From Arenibacter antarcticus (GTDB lineage Bacteria > Bacteroidota > Bacteroidia > Flavobacteriales > Flavobacteriaceae), in assembly GCF_041320605.1 (NCBI RefSeq), contig NZ_CP166679.1:1674001-1738000 (forward strand): a stretch of DNA of 64,000 nucleotides, in the 5' to 3' direction. The notes below the pieces were generated by a model. The model worked only from the letters and a program-made list of their open reading frames with translations, had not been told where the DNA came from and ran no database searches. Position 1 is the first letter of the stretch. Each line of letters starts with the position of its first letter. Positions 46,897-56,475 of the stretch are shown in pieces. The position numbers were made by a program, and so were the translations under genes.

Positions 46897-47316
46897 ATGA
46901 CAAATCATATTACTACTAAATGGCTGGGTAACATGGCCTTTGAAAGCAATAACCCTTCTGGCAACACCTTAATTATTGATATCGCTCCCGAAGATGGTGG
47001 AGAAGGACAAGGTTATCGTCCCAAAGCTTTGATGTTGAGTAGTTTGGCTGGGTGTTCTGGTCTTGATGTGGCCTCCCTGATAAAAAAAATGAAATTGGAA
47101 GTGGAGGAGTTTACCATAGAGACTATTGCTGATCTTACCGAAGAACATCCAAAATCTTATAATAAGGTGACCATAGAATATCATTTTAAGGGCGCTAACT
47201 TGGCCGAAAAGAAATTGCAACGCGCTGTGGATCTTTCCATTGATAAATATTGTGGGGTGATGGAGATGTTCAGACAATTTGCAACATTGGAGATAAAGAC
47301 AATATTTAAGAAATAG
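46897..47316 (+). CDS. OsmC family protein
   Basis: The 139-residue thiol-dependent peroxidase-like protein has PKALMLSSLAGCSGLDVASL with the first Cys (about 53) and DKYCGVMEMF with the second (about 119), the classic OsmC/Ohr pair. The long frame from 46447 overlaps the neighbouring gene; ATG 46897 gives normal length. It is divergent from the AhpD-like gene, a sensible redox pairing. Confidence 0.88.
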   Translation: MTNHITTKWLGNMAFESNNPSGNTLIIDIAPEDGGEGQGYRPKALMLSSLAGCSGLDVASLIKKMKLEVEEFTIETIADLTEEHPKSYNKVTIEYHFKGANLAEKKLQRAVDLSIDKYCGVMEMFRQFATLEIKTIFKK

Positions 47317-47341
47317 CACCAATAATCACTTATTTTCCCTG

Positions 47342-49252
47342 ATGATTAAAAGATATATCTATTCTTTGAGCCTGCTTTTCGGTGTTTTTCACGGCTTGGT
47401 TGCACAACAGACACAAAATTTAATATCACACGATAAAGAAACTATTGTTACTGACCCCTCCAAAGGTGAAAATAGCTATAAAAGAGAGGTGGTATTTCCT
47501 AAGAAAGAGAAAGAAATCAGGCGGATTATGCTCAATTTGCGATTTCAGTGCCCCGATGGAATGCGATGTGCAGACTGGGATTATGTAGATCATATAAAGG
47601 TAATCCCAAAGAACGATTCTATCAGTTATGAAATTGCTAGGATGCTGACTCCTTATGGAGGTCGGTTTCAGGAAGGTTGGGGTTTTAACTGGAAAGTTGA
47701 TGTGACCGACTTTAGTCCAATTTTAAGGGATAGCGTGATAGTAGATTATATCCATACGGGTTATGAGGATAATAAGACAAGAGGTTGGAAAGTAACAGTA
47801 GATTTTGAGATTACCTATGGCAGGCCCGTTGTGGAAGCTTTGGCACTTCATAAGATTTATGATGGCAATTATAGTTATGGTGATACATCCGATCCCATTG
47901 AGAATCATTTGGTGCCAGTAAACCTTATAGCAAATGCCCAATCCAAATTTGGAAAGGTGAAGGTTTTGCAGACCGGCCATGGCATGGATGCCAATGGTTG
48001 TGGTGAATTTTGTGATAAGTACCGAGAGATTCTACTTAACGGACAGCTAATCCATTCCCAGCAATTATGGATGAAATGTGGGGATAATCCCTTATATCCC
48101 CAAGCGGGTACCTGGATCTTTGATCGGGCAAATTGGTGTCCGGGATACTTGCTACAGCCCGATGAGGTGACCTTTAAACTTAATTCCAATCAAGCCTATA
48201 CCATAGACCTGAATATGGAACCCTATGAAACGGAAAAACCAAGCGCCAAAGAGCTTTTGGTAGCCTATGTGTTGGAATATGGAATAATAAACTCCGCCAA
48301 CGACGTAACCTTGGAAGACATAATTACACCTTCCAATGAAGAAATTTACAGTCGCAAAAATCAGAGTGGAGCCCTAGCCGTTATTAGAATAAAAAATAAC
48401 GGACGCGACAACTTAAAATCCGTGATGATAGATTATAATCTTGAAGGGAATAAAACCAAAAAGTTTAAGTGGGAGGGCGACCTTCCCTTTGGAGAAACGG
48501 CTTTATTAACCCTGCCCGAAGAAATCTATACCGAGAAGAAGTCTGCTATATTTTATGTGGAATTAAAAAGGCCCAATGGTAAAAGAGATGGTTTTAACGA
48601 GGACAATGCAAAACAATCTGTCTACACTAGACCACATGTTTTGCCCCAAACTAGCGTTATCTACTTTAAGACCAACAATAAACCTGGGCAGAATCAATAC
48701 CAGGTAACGGATAGTTTTGGAAAAATTATGTTTAAAAGGGATAGCCTAGATCTTCAGCCCAATACTATATATAGGGATACCTTAGAGTTGCCAAAGGGGA
48801 ACTACACTTTTAGTGTGGAAGATACCGGCGGAGATGGACTGGAATTTTGGTACAAGGCTAAAGCTGGTCGTGGAGATGTTAGGTTGTTAGACAGCATTGG
48901 GCAAGCTATTAAGCACTTTAACTCTGATTTTGGAAGCCATATTATTTATAACTTTAGGGTAATACCTAGCGCCCCTTACCATTTGGACAATTCACCATCA
49001 GTAACTATGTTCCCCGCCAGAACAGATGGGCCTGTTACTTTGGATTATTTTTCGAACGAACCAAAACAGGTAGAAGTGATCATTACCCAGCAAGAGGATG
49101 AATCCAAGATTTTGGAAACACATACTTACAGTAATTTGGACAGAGGTACTTTTACCTATGACCTTTCTTACCTACCAAAAATGAGGTACTACCTAAAAGT
49201 GATGGTAGACGGCAAGGAAATATTTAAAAATAGGATTAGGCTAAAAGAGTAG
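47342..49252 (+). CDS. PNGase F-like secreted peptide:N-glycosidase
   Basis: The 636-residue exported protein has a signal peptide (about 1-20, LSLLFGVFHGLVAQ). A PNGase F-type core resembles the Elizabethkingia enzyme: RCADWDYVDHIKVI (about 76, probable catalytic Asp), VDFEITYGRPVVEA (about 155) and GHGMDANGCGEFC (about 212, probable catalytic Glu), then WMKCGDNPLYPQAGTW. The last ~300 residues hold extra beta domains; the end (YLKVMVDGKEIFKNRIRL) resembles a T9SS sorting domain but lacks a clear match. It probably removes N-glycans from peptides outside the cell. Catalytic residues are assigned from memory of the family. Confidence 0.82.
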   Translation: MIKRYIYSLSLLFGVFHGLVAQQTQNLISHDKETIVTDPSKGENSYKREVVFPKKEKEIRRIMLNLRFQCPDGMRCADWDYVDHIKVIPKNDSISYEIARMLTPYGGRFQEGWGFNWKVDVTDFSPILRDSVIVDYIHTGYEDNKTRGWKVTVDFEITYGRPVVEALALHKIYDGNYSYGDTSDPIENHLVPVNLIANAQSKFGKVKVLQTGHGMDANGCGEFCDKYREILLNGQLIHSQQLWMKCGDNPLYPQAGTWIFDRANWCPGYLLQPDEVTFKLNSNQAYTIDLNMEPYETEKPSAKELLVAYVLEYGIINSANDVTLEDIITPSNEEIYSRKNQSGALAVIRIKNNGRDNLKSVMIDYNLEGNKTKKFKWEGDLPFGETALLTLPEEIYTEKKSAIFYVELKRPNGKRDGFNEDNAKQSVYTRPHVLPQTSVIYFKTNNKPGQNQYQVTDSFGKIMFKRDSLDLQPNTIYRDTLELPKGNYTFSVEDTGGDGLEFWYKAKAGRGDVRLLDSIGQAIKHFNSDFGSHIIYNFRVIPSAPYHLDNSPSVTMFPARTDGPVTLDYFSNEPKQVEVIITQQEDESKILETHTYSNLDRGTFTYDLSYLPKMRYYLKVMVDGKEIFKNRIRLKE

Positions 49253-49257
49253 AGGGT

Positions 49258-50955
49258 ATGCGCTGGACGATTAAACCAAAACCCGAAGAGGAGAAAATTA
49301 AGGCATTGGCTACGCAGTTAGGGGTTGATGGTCTGGTGGCACAACTGTTATTGCAACGGGGTATCACTACTTTTGAGGAAGCCAAAGATTTCTTTAGACC
49401 ACAACTCTCACACTTGCATGATCCTTTTCTAATGAAGGATATGGAAGTGGCCGTGGCGCGTATTGAAGTGGCTGTTGCTAAGGGGGAGAATATTTTGGTC
49501 TATGGGGATTACGATGTGGACGGTACCACATCCGTAGCCTTGGTATCTTCCTATTTGGAAACGTATTACCCTAACGTGGCTACCTATATCCCTGATCGTT
49601 ATACCGAAGGATATGGAGTTTCTTTTCAAGGGGTGGATTTTGCGGAAGACAATGGTTTCACCTTAATTATAGCCTTGGATTGTGGGGTAAAAGCTATAGA
49701 TAAGGTTGCATATGCCAAGCAAAAAGGCATCGATTTTATTATTTGTGACCACCACCGCCCGGGAAAGGAGCTCCCTGATGCCATAGCAGTCCTAGATCCT
49801 AAAAGGGATGATTGCTCTTATCCATACGATGAACTTTGTGGTTGTGGGGTGGGCTTTAAGCTCATTCAGGCCCTAGGGTCTAAGAGAGGGCAAACCATAG
49901 AAGATCTTGTACCCTATCTAGATCTTGTAGCTACTGCCATTGGGGCAGACATTGTCCCTATTACTGGAGAAAATCGGATACTTGCCTATTGGGGGCTACG
50001 GGTAATAAATACAAACCCCAGAACCGGATTTAAAGCGATCATCGATCAGATAAATAAAAGTGAACTTACTATTACCGATGTGGTATTTGTAATTGCACCA
50101 CGTATCAATGCCGCAGGACGTATGGAACATGGTCAACATGCTGTAAACTTATTGCGGGAAGAGAATTTGGAGAAGGCACAGGTTTTTGCCAAAGAAATTG
50201 AGGTATACAATACAGATAGAAGAAATCTGGATCAGGAAATTGCCAAGGAGGCATTGCTGCAGATACTTGAAAACAAGGAAGAGGAGGGTTTTACCTCTGT
50301 TGTTTATAAAGAAACTTGGCATAAGGGTGTCATTGGGATAGTTGCCTCCAGGCTTATAGAGACCTATTATAGACCTACCCTAGTCTTTACTAAAAGTGGA
50401 GATAAATTGGCTGCTTCGGCTCGTTCTATCAAAGGTTTTGATGTGTATGAAGCTTTAGAGGGGTGTGCAGATACTATTGAACAATTTGGGGGGCATAAGT
50501 ATGCAGCGGGACTCACCTTGTTAGAAGAGAATTATGAGGCCTTTAAAGCCAAGTTTGAAGAAGTAGTTTCAAAAAATATCGATAGAAAGCTGTTGTCTCC
50601 AGAAATCATGGTTGATACCGTAATAGCCCTAGACGATATAAACCCTAAGTTGATGCGTATTATAAAGCAATTTGCCCCTTTTGGCCCCGGAAACTTTGCT
50701 CCGGTATTTATGGCCGATAATCTAAATGATGCTGGTTATGCAAAGGTAGTAGGACAAGATGGCAAACATTTAAAATGCCGATTATCAGATGCAGCTAGAG
50801 GTAGAAATGGTTTTAGTTTGGAGGCAATCGGCTTTAATTTGGGAGATAAATTGCCTAATGTAGTTCAAAAGGGCTTTAGTGCTGTCTTCTCTTTGGACGA
50901 AAATGAATGGCAAGGAAATATTACCCTTCAATTGAAATTAAAGGATATTAAATAA
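49258..50955 (+). CDS. recJ: Single-strand-DNA-specific exonuclease RecJ
   Basis: The 565-residue DHH-family exonuclease acts in recombination and repair. DHH motifs include VYGDYDVDGTTSVAL (about 82-96), ALDCGVKA, IICDHHRPG (about 162-170) and INAAGRMEHG. DHHA1-type GGHKYAAGL (about 413) and an OB-fold C terminus complete it. The ATG lies 5 bp after the upstream PNGase gene stop, so it may be co-transcribed with that unrelated gene. Confidence 0.95.
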   Translation: MRWTIKPKPEEEKIKALATQLGVDGLVAQLLLQRGITTFEEAKDFFRPQLSHLHDPFLMKDMEVAVARIEVAVAKGENILVYGDYDVDGTTSVALVSSYLETYYPNVATYIPDRYTEGYGVSFQGVDFAEDNGFTLIIALDCGVKAIDKVAYAKQKGIDFIICDHHRPGKELPDAIAVLDPKRDDCSYPYDELCGCGVGFKLIQALGSKRGQTIEDLVPYLDLVATAIGADIVPITGENRILAYWGLRVINTNPRTGFKAIIDQINKSELTITDVVFVIAPRINAAGRMEHGQHAVNLLREENLEKAQVFAKEIEVYNTDRRNLDQEIAKEALLQILENKEEEGFTSVVYKETWHKGVIGIVASRLIETYYRPTLVFTKSGDKLAASARSIKGFDVYEALEGCADTIEQFGGHKYAAGLTLLEENYEAFKAKFEEVVSKNIDRKLLSPEIMVDTVIALDDINPKLMRIIKQFAPFGPGNFAPVFMADNLNDAGYAKVVGQDGKHLKCRLSDAARGRNGFSLEAIGFNLGDKLPNVVQKGFSAVFSLDENEWQGNITLQLKLKDIK

Positions 50956-51086
50956 CCCGTATTTGGTTAGGGATTAAGTGTCTTCTCCAAACGTCAATAA
51001 GCAAGGGGAATGGAGTAGTTTAAAAAGGATAATCAGAGCAACTGGATGCCCCCTTAAATGGATTGGAGTGATTTTATAAAGGGAGT

Positions 51087-51869
51087 CTAGGGTTTTGTAG
51101 ATTGGGCGTCATATTTTTCCAAGGAGAGTTTATGGTCTTGAAATACTCCATAGGTAAAATAGGTGATCCAATCCCCTAAGTTTACGTAAGTAGAGTTTTC
51201 ATTTAGCGAAATTTCCAGTGGGAGGTGACGGTGTCCAAATATAAAATAATCGTAATGTTGCTGTTCTAATTTACGTCGGCAATACTGTACCAGCCATTCA
51301 TTTTCCTCACCTAAAAATTTCACATCCTCATCCCCGGAAATCATCTTGTTCTTTACAGAAAGATATTGTGCCAATTTTACGCCGAAATCGGGATGTAGCC
51401 AATTGTACAACCATTTTGAAACCGGATTGGTAAACACTTTTTTCATGCGTTTATAACCTAGGTCCCCTGGTCCTAATCCGTCTCCGTGCCCAATTAGGCA
51501 AACTTTGTCGTTTATGGTAAAGACTTGCGGTTGGTGGTATACCGGAATGTTAAGCTCTTCCTCAAAATAACCGTTCATCCAAAGATCGTGGTTTCCTACG
51601 AAATAATAAATGGGGATTCCGGAATCGGTAATTTCTGCTAGCTTGCCCAAGGTGCGGGTAAAGCCTTTGGGGACTACGGTTTTATATTCGAACCAAAAAT
51701 CGAACAGATCGCCCAAGAGAAAAATAGCTGCAGCATCTCCCTTAACCTCATCTAGCCAGGCTACGAATTTCTTTTCCCTAGGAAAACTTAACTCTGGAGT
51801 AGGGGCTCCCAAGTGATGATCACTGGAAAAATATATTTTTTTACCCTGGGGGACTTTAAACGACTTCAT
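51087..51869 (-). CDS. lpxH: UDP-2,3-diacylglucosamine diphosphatase
   Basis: The protein has about 260 residues. Lipid A pathway enzyme of calcineurin-like fold. Metal ligands are in FSSDHHLGAP (about 16), LLGDLFDFWFEY (about 48), YFVGNHDLWM (about 82), GHGDGLGPGD (about 115) and FGHRHLPLE. The frame can begin at 51908, but that would overlap queD; ATG 51869 starts the domain properly and leaves a 10-bp gap after queD. Confidence 0.92.
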   Translation of the reverse strand: MKSFKVPQGKKIYFSSDHHLGAPTPELSFPREKKFVAWLDEVKGDAAAIFLLGDLFDFWFEYKTVVPKGFTRTLGKLAEITDSGIPIYYFVGNHDLWMNGYFEEELNIPVYHQPQVFTINDKVCLIGHGDGLGPGDLGYKRMKKVFTNPVSKWLYNWLHPDFGVKLAQYLSVKNKMISGDEDVKFLGEENEWLVQYCRRKLEQQHYDYFIFGHRHLPLEISLNENSTYVNLGDWITYFTYGVFQDHKLSLEKYDAQSTKP

Positions 51870-51879
51870 CTGGGTATCT

Positions 51880-52329
51880 TTAATTGTCGGCAGCGTACCA
51901 TTCCGCAAAGGAAGAATCGGTCTCTTGAAGCTTAAGGGAATACAGACCGATATTTTTTGGCAATCTTGTTTTTATCTTATCGGCAAAATCAATAACCATA
52001 TTCTCACTAGTAGGCTGGTAATCGGCTAAAATAACATTGTGTCCCCTATCGGTCAGTTCCTTGGCTAATTCTACATGTGGTGTATTTTTGTTGAAGACAG
52101 TAGCGTGGTCAAATTTGTCCACTATTTCTTCCTTCACTATTTTTTTCAGATCTCCAAAGTCGATGACCATACCCAACTTTACATGCTCGGTATCCGTAAT
52201 AGGACTGCCAATAACCGTTACGGAAAGTTTATAGCTATGTCCGTGTACGTTTCTACATTTGCCATCATATCCGAACAAGGCGTGTCCCGTTTCAAAATTA
52301 AACTGTTTGGTAATACGTATTTTGCTCAT
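51880..52329 (-). CDS. queD: 6-carboxytetrahydropterin synthase
   Basis: The 149-residue protein is of QueD/PTPS family and makes the precursor of queuosine. Zinc histidines are in FNFETGHALFG and NVHGHSYKLSV; the catalytic Cys is in DGKCRNVHG (about 25); the pterin Glu is in LQETDSSFAEW. The frame extends upstream to 52404, but ATG 52329 is the usual start. Followed closely by lpxH. Confidence 0.93.
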   Translation of the reverse strand: MSKIRITKQFNFETGHALFGYDGKCRNVHGHSYKLSVTVIGSPITDTEHVKLGMVIDFGDLKKIVKEEIVDKFDHATVFNKNTPHVELAKELTDRGHNVILADYQPTSENMVIDFADKIKTRLPKNIGLYSLKLQETDSSFAEWYAADN

Positions 52330-52369
52330 AACTATTGTTTGCGCTGTAAAGGTAAACCATTCCCACAAA

Positions 52370-53575
52370 TTAATGGCCCATAAGCAAGGGCTGTGTCCAA
52401 GCAACTTGGAATTTCATATTTTCTATTGGATTTTTCTGTGGTTTGTCTGATGTAATTTTAGCGCGTACAAAAAGAAGATCTTTGGAGAGGTCATAGCGCG
52501 CCTCGGAGGCGCTAACAGACATGAGTTCTCTTGTTTCTGTTTCTCCCTTAAAACAGCCTATAAAGGAAATGGTATAGCTTACCCCGACCTCCGTGTCTAC
52601 CGCTATCGAAATGTGCTCTGGCTGATAATCCAGAGTAGCTAGGGTAACCCCGGTAGTGGCATAAAAATCACCTTTTTCCATAGCCCGAATTAAGGAGGGG
52701 GCAGACAAGGTATCAGCCTGGACCATGACCCAACCCCGTCCAGCATTGCTCCATTTGTGCCCCATTTTATGGTAGTTGTGAGAATCGTCCGTGGCCAATC
52801 CGTACATCAAGGGTTTTCCACTTTTTATATATGCGATATTGATAAGATCCCACATTTTTTCCATGGAGATATGGGTAGAGTCGCCCATATTATGTACCAT
52901 GGGGTGTCCGTTATAGACTTCAAAGAACTGTTCTCCTTTTAAGGATATCATGTCTTCCAGAGTAATGCTGTAAAAAAAGTTCGGGTGATTTATATGTGGC
53001 ATGATGGGGATTCCCGTTTCCTTCCGCTGTTTTAAAACTTGATCTAGATTGTTCTGCATGGTTTCAGCAACGCTATTACCACCTTGAGGTTCAATTTGTT
53101 CTTGGATGTTGGTGGCGTTCATATGAATGTGCTTATCCTCATAACGATCGGTGATTTCTTCGGAATGGATTACCAGAAATTCACCCGCTTTCTCAAAATG
53201 GTTGCTATATTCCGTATAGGTTTTTAGTTTAACCATGATTTTCTTTGAATCCTGTTTGTGTTCTACCCATTCCTCTCCATAGGTGTCCAAGTAGTTTTTA
53301 AAACTATTTTGATAAAGGGTGTCGCTGCGGACTTGGATCCATTTTTCCTCCATGGAAATGGTATTGTGATCCGATAAGGCTATAAAGTGATAATTGTTGG
53401 ATTTGTACCAATCCAGGATGATTTCTGGAAACTCGTCCCCATCGCTCCAAAAGGAATGGGTATGGAGATTTCCTTTATACCATTCTTTCTCCTTAATTTT
53501 TTCTGTCTTTGTTTCTTTACAGCCCATCGAAAAAAGCAGCATGGCTATTATTAAAGATGATAAGATGTTTTTCAT
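52370..53575 (-). CDS. PHP-domain phosphoesterase lipoprotein
   Basis: The 401-residue protein has a signal peptide with lipobox ending in FSMGC (Cys about 19), so it is probably periplasmic and lipid-anchored. The PHP metal sites appear in order: NLHTHSFWSDG (about 36), ALSDHNT (about 65), IHSEEIT (about 137), PHINHPN (about 195) and GLATDDSHNY (about 258). PHP proteins hydrolyse phosphoesters; the substrate is unknown. Stands alone. Confidence 0.85.
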   Translation of the reverse strand: MKNILSSLIIAMLLFSMGCKETKTEKIKEKEWYKGNLHTHSFWSDGDEFPEIILDWYKSNNYHFIALSDHNTISMEEKWIQVRSDTLYQNSFKNYLDTYGEEWVEHKQDSKKIMVKLKTYTEYSNHFEKAGEFLVIHSEEITDRYEDKHIHMNATNIQEQIEPQGGNSVAETMQNNLDQVLKQRKETGIPIMPHINHPNFFYSITLEDMISLKGEQFFEVYNGHPMVHNMGDSTHISMEKMWDLINIAYIKSGKPLMYGLATDDSHNYHKMGHKWSNAGRGWVMVQADTLSAPSLIRAMEKGDFYATTGVTLATLDYQPEHISIAVDTEVGVSYTISFIGCFKGETETRELMSVSASEARYDLSKDLLFVRAKITSDKPQKNPIENMKFQVAWTQPLLMGH

Positions 53576-53981
53576 TGGTAGTTATTTTAGAAACTAAAAG
53601 GTACTGAAAATGCATCTATTTTTATAGAACCGTTGAAAATGATTGTTTTGTGACTGCAGTGCCAACGTTGGGGGAAGAGGTAATTCCTTAAACTTTGAAG
53701 GTCTAGGAGTAATATTATGGAGGGTAAATAATAAATATTAGCACCGTAAATGGATTAAATTTAATTAGTCATAAGAATGGTTTAAACTAGGTATTTCGGT
53801 CCCAGGGTTAGATGGGGTAGACAGCTGTAAAACCACGGGCTTAAGCCCGTGGTGAGGAGTTGTCTATTGGGTCTAGTAATAAAATTTCTATACCTTAATC
53901 TCCCAGTTGAGCTATCATCAGTGACCGCTTTATTCCTGGTAGGTATTACCCACAAAACATAAAGTTATTGGGGTGCTCGTA
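53576..53981. other. Gene-free stretch with a palindromic repeat
   Basis: No gene seen. It contains the 22-bp palindrome at 53832-53853. On the minus strand TGATAGCTCAACTGGGAGA near 53910-53930 looks like a tRNA D arm, but no anticodon or T arm follows. Confidence 0.5.
53832..53853. repeat. REP-like perfect palindrome
   Basis: A perfect 22-bp palindrome with CCACGGG and CCCGTGG arms and CTTAAG at the centre. Shares its arms with the element at 8690-8709. No T run follows. Confidence 0.6.
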
Positions 53982-55307
53982 TTATTGTGCTGGCTGTTTT
54001 TTTAAAATCATATATCCAATTACAGCGCCAATTATGGAGGCCACAAATATTCCTATTTTGGCTTGGACCATGTATACTTCGCTGGTAAAAGCTAAGGAAG
54101 TGATGAATAAAGACATGGTAAATCCGATAGAAGCTAAGAAACCAATTCCAAATAAATTTCTAACACTCATTCCGTGCGGAAGAGGTGCTACTTTAAGTTT
54201 TACCATCAACAAGGTGAATCCTACTACTCCTACAATCTTCCCTATTATAAGTCCAAGTGCTACCCCTATAGCTACATTTGTACTAAATAATTGCTCAATG
54301 TCAATAGCTATGGAAACTCCTGCATTAGCTAATGCGAAAACAGGGATGATAAAAAAAGTAACAAAAGGATGCATTCCGTGTTCCAAGCGTTGTAAGGGTG
54401 GAATTATCTTTTTGGTATCTTCCTTTATTCCGTCCAAGATATGTATTTGCTCATGTGTTAAGGTTGGAATATTATGGTTAGGGTCGGCTGATTTAAATTT
54501 TTCTAAATAGGTTTGCATCTTTTTCACATAAGTGCTTTCCTTTATTCTCATATCCGCAGGAATGGTGAATGCGGCAAGAACAGAGGCAATAGTTGCGTGC
54601 ACCCCAGAGAGCAGAAAGGCTGTCCAAACCCCCGCAATACCTAAAATAGCATAAAATAATATATTTCGTATTCCCATTTTATTTCCAATAAACATAATCA
54701 GGACAAAACCTAGACCGATGGAAAGACTTATCATTGATATGTCTGAAGTGTAGAAAAATGCGATAACCATAACTGCTATTAGATCGTCTATAATAGCTAA
54801 AGCGGTTAAAAAGACTTTTAACGATAACGGGATTTTATCGCCAAGAAGATATAATATGCCTAGGGCAAAAGCAATATCCGTAGCCATTGGAATTCCCCAG
54901 CCGTTACTTGCTTCACCGGTGGAGTTTAAAAGTATATAAATAACTGCAGGAACGATTACTCCGCCAATAGCGGCTCCAATAGGCAATAATGCTTTTCTAG
55001 GATTGGAGAGCTCTCCTCCAACAATCTCTCTTTTTAGTTCAAGACCGAGTACAAAAAAGAAAACCGCCATTAATCCATCGTTTATCCAATGAAGAAGACT
55101 ATAATTGAGAAAAGGTTCACCCTCGAATTGAAATCCTAACTTTTGTTCAAAAAAACTAAAATAAAACTCAGACCAAGATGAATTTGCTAAAATCAAAGCA
55201 ATAACCACACTGATAATCAGTACGATTCCTCCTGATTTTTGTTGTTGCATGAATTTTTGAATGGGATTGGTTACTTTGTCAATTGGATACCTCTTTTCTC
55301 CTACCAT
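53982..55307 (-). CDS. nhaA: Na+/H+ antiporter NhaA
   Basis: The protein has about 441 residues. Inner-membrane sodium/proton antiporter with about 12 helices. The paired aspartates of the transport site are in LTALAIIDDLIAVMVIA (about 177), and the N-terminal GLMAVFFFVLGLELKREIVGGEL is characteristic. An insert of about 60 residues (KKMQTYLEKFKSADPNHN onward, near 280) between helices is common in Bacteroidota. ATG 55307 is favoured over 55340. Confidence 0.94.
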   Translation of the reverse strand: MVGEKRYPIDKVTNPIQKFMQQQKSGGIVLIISVVIALILANSSWSEFYFSFFEQKLGFQFEGEPFLNYSLLHWINDGLMAVFFFVLGLELKREIVGGELSNPRKALLPIGAAIGGVIVPAVIYILLNSTGEASNGWGIPMATDIAFALGILYLLGDKIPLSLKVFLTALAIIDDLIAVMVIAFFYTSDISMISLSIGLGFVLIMFIGNKMGIRNILFYAILGIAGVWTAFLLSGVHATIASVLAAFTIPADMRIKESTYVKKMQTYLEKFKSADPNHNIPTLTHEQIHILDGIKEDTKKIIPPLQRLEHGMHPFVTFFIIPVFALANAGVSIAIDIEQLFSTNVAIGVALGLIIGKIVGVVGFTLLMVKLKVAPLPHGMSVRNLFGIGFLASIGFTMSLFITSLAFTSEVYMVQAKIGIFVASIIGAVIGYMILKKQPAQ

Positions 55308-55340
55308 ATTTTGTAATCTTTTTTTTTTGAAGCGATACAA

Positions 55341-55683
55341 AACTACATTATTAAAATTGTCACCCGTATTATTTCCTGTTTTTTTCGCAACTTTTAGTGT
55401 TAATTTTCCTAGTATAGCACGGACAACTGTTAAAAAGCAGAAGGGTCATGAGCTGCTAACTTATTCAACAGCATCTAATTTTAATGCGGGGTGAATTATA
55501 AGATTCTAAAAACTTCATTGTGACGTGCAAAAAGCTTTAAGGCAGAGTCGCAATAATAGGTTTGACAGAAATCTAGGAAAAGAAGACTTCATTTCTTAGA
55601 GGGTGGAGTAAATAGAAAATAATAGGGAGATTGCGTGCCAATCCTAATAAGTTGAGTTTGCCGAATAACCTCCTTTCATAAGG
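55341..55683. other. Gene-free stretch
   Basis: I see no gene, terminator or repeat of note between nhaA and the small membrane protein at 55684-55797. It presumably contains the nhaA leader. Confidence 0.5.
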
Positions 55684-55797
55684 CTATCTCTTATATTTAC
55701 GTTTGTTGTTGACCTTGTTTATAAAATAAACGCCAACCAAAACAAGGGCTAGGACTGGAAAAACAAAGTTTCCATTTAGGAATGATAAAATATCCAT
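55684..55797 (-). CDS. Small single-helix membrane protein (candidate)
   Basis: A 37-residue frame with ATG at 55797 and TAG at 55684. After MDILSFLNGN there is one hydrophobic helix (FVFPVLALVLVGVYFI) and a basic tail (NKVNNKRKYKR). It follows the DUF4199-type gene by 39 bp on the same strand. Layout and position favour a real gene; the amount of conserved character suggests similar proteins exist in relatives, but I cannot check. Confidence 0.5.
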   Translation of the reverse strand: MDILSFLNGNFVFPVLALVLVGVYFINKVNNKRKYKR

Positions 55798-55836
55798 ATT
55801 ATAATTTTTGAAAAGTAAAACGCATAAAAGTGTTCC

Positions 55837-56313
55837 TTATTGTTTTTTCACAAAGAATGCAACAATGGCGGAGGTAACTATTCCCATGGTCAAGGCTCCG
55901 AAAAACCCTTGTATAATATAACTGCCTAAGCTAAAGTAGCCCTCTGCGGCTTCTTGGCTCATTTTTCCCGTTTCTACGACATAGGCAATTACATTATTAA
56001 AATACTCCGGTGTAATAATAGTGCTGGTGATATATTGGGTAAGGGGGCTAAATACTGCTACAATTATACTGATGACAATACCACTGTTAAAGCCTTGTTT
56101 CCAACTCATTTTTCCATTAAAATCAGTCTTCCTTTTATCCAATAGTGCAAGTACGTAAATTACTATGGCAACAATGGCAAATAGGTTGGTGTAAATGGGG
56201 TGTTTCGCAATATGGACATCGTGTAAACCCACGGTTTTTTCCAAAATCATCCAAGCTAAGCTCGCAAGGACGAATCTAATGGCCCATTTTAACTCCAAGC
56301 GGAATTTTTTCAT
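55837..56313 (-). CDS. DUF4199-family membrane protein
   Basis: The 158-residue protein has four hydrophobic segments (about 12-25, 42-58, 75-95 and 128-152). ELKWAIRFVLASLAWMILEK, SWKQGFNSGIVISIIVAVFS and a C-terminal GALTMGIVTSAIVAFFVKK match DUF4199 proteins of Bacteroidota. Function unknown. Followed by a 37-residue single-helix protein that may act with it. Confidence 0.78.
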   Translation of the reverse strand: MKKFRLELKWAIRFVLASLAWMILEKTVGLHDVHIAKHPIYTNLFAIVAIVIYVLALLDKRKTDFNGKMSWKQGFNSGIVISIIVAVFSPLTQYITSTIITPEYFNNVIAYVVETGKMSQEAAEGYFSLGSYIIQGFFGALTMGIVTSAIVAFFVKKQ

Positions 56314-56339
56314 ATGTAGGTATTTATTGTTTTTTAACG

Positions 56340-56416
56340 GTCGTACTTCGACTGCAATCAGTACAGGGATGTAAACCTACCTGCGGCAGGTAAACTTGCC
56401 TGACGACAGTCAGGTT
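56340..56416. repeat. REP-like element with two small hairpins
   Basis: TACCTGCGGCAGGTA (56378-56392) is an imperfect palindrome and CCTGAC-GACA-GTCAGG (56399-56414) a second hairpin. Upstream, GTACTTCGACTGCAATCAGTAC (in two parts) forms another imperfect pair. This looks like the dispersed palindromic repeats common in flavobacterial intergenic DNA. Confidence 0.55.
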
Positions 56417-56475
56417 CATATTTCTTCATTGGTATTTGCGACCAATATTCGGTCATGCTCATTTCATAATCTATA

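Noticed and set aside
53900-53940. Minus-strand tRNA D-arm-like piece
   Set aside because: TAGCTCAACTGGGAGA is tRNA-like, but there is no anticodon stem, T arm or CCA nearby.
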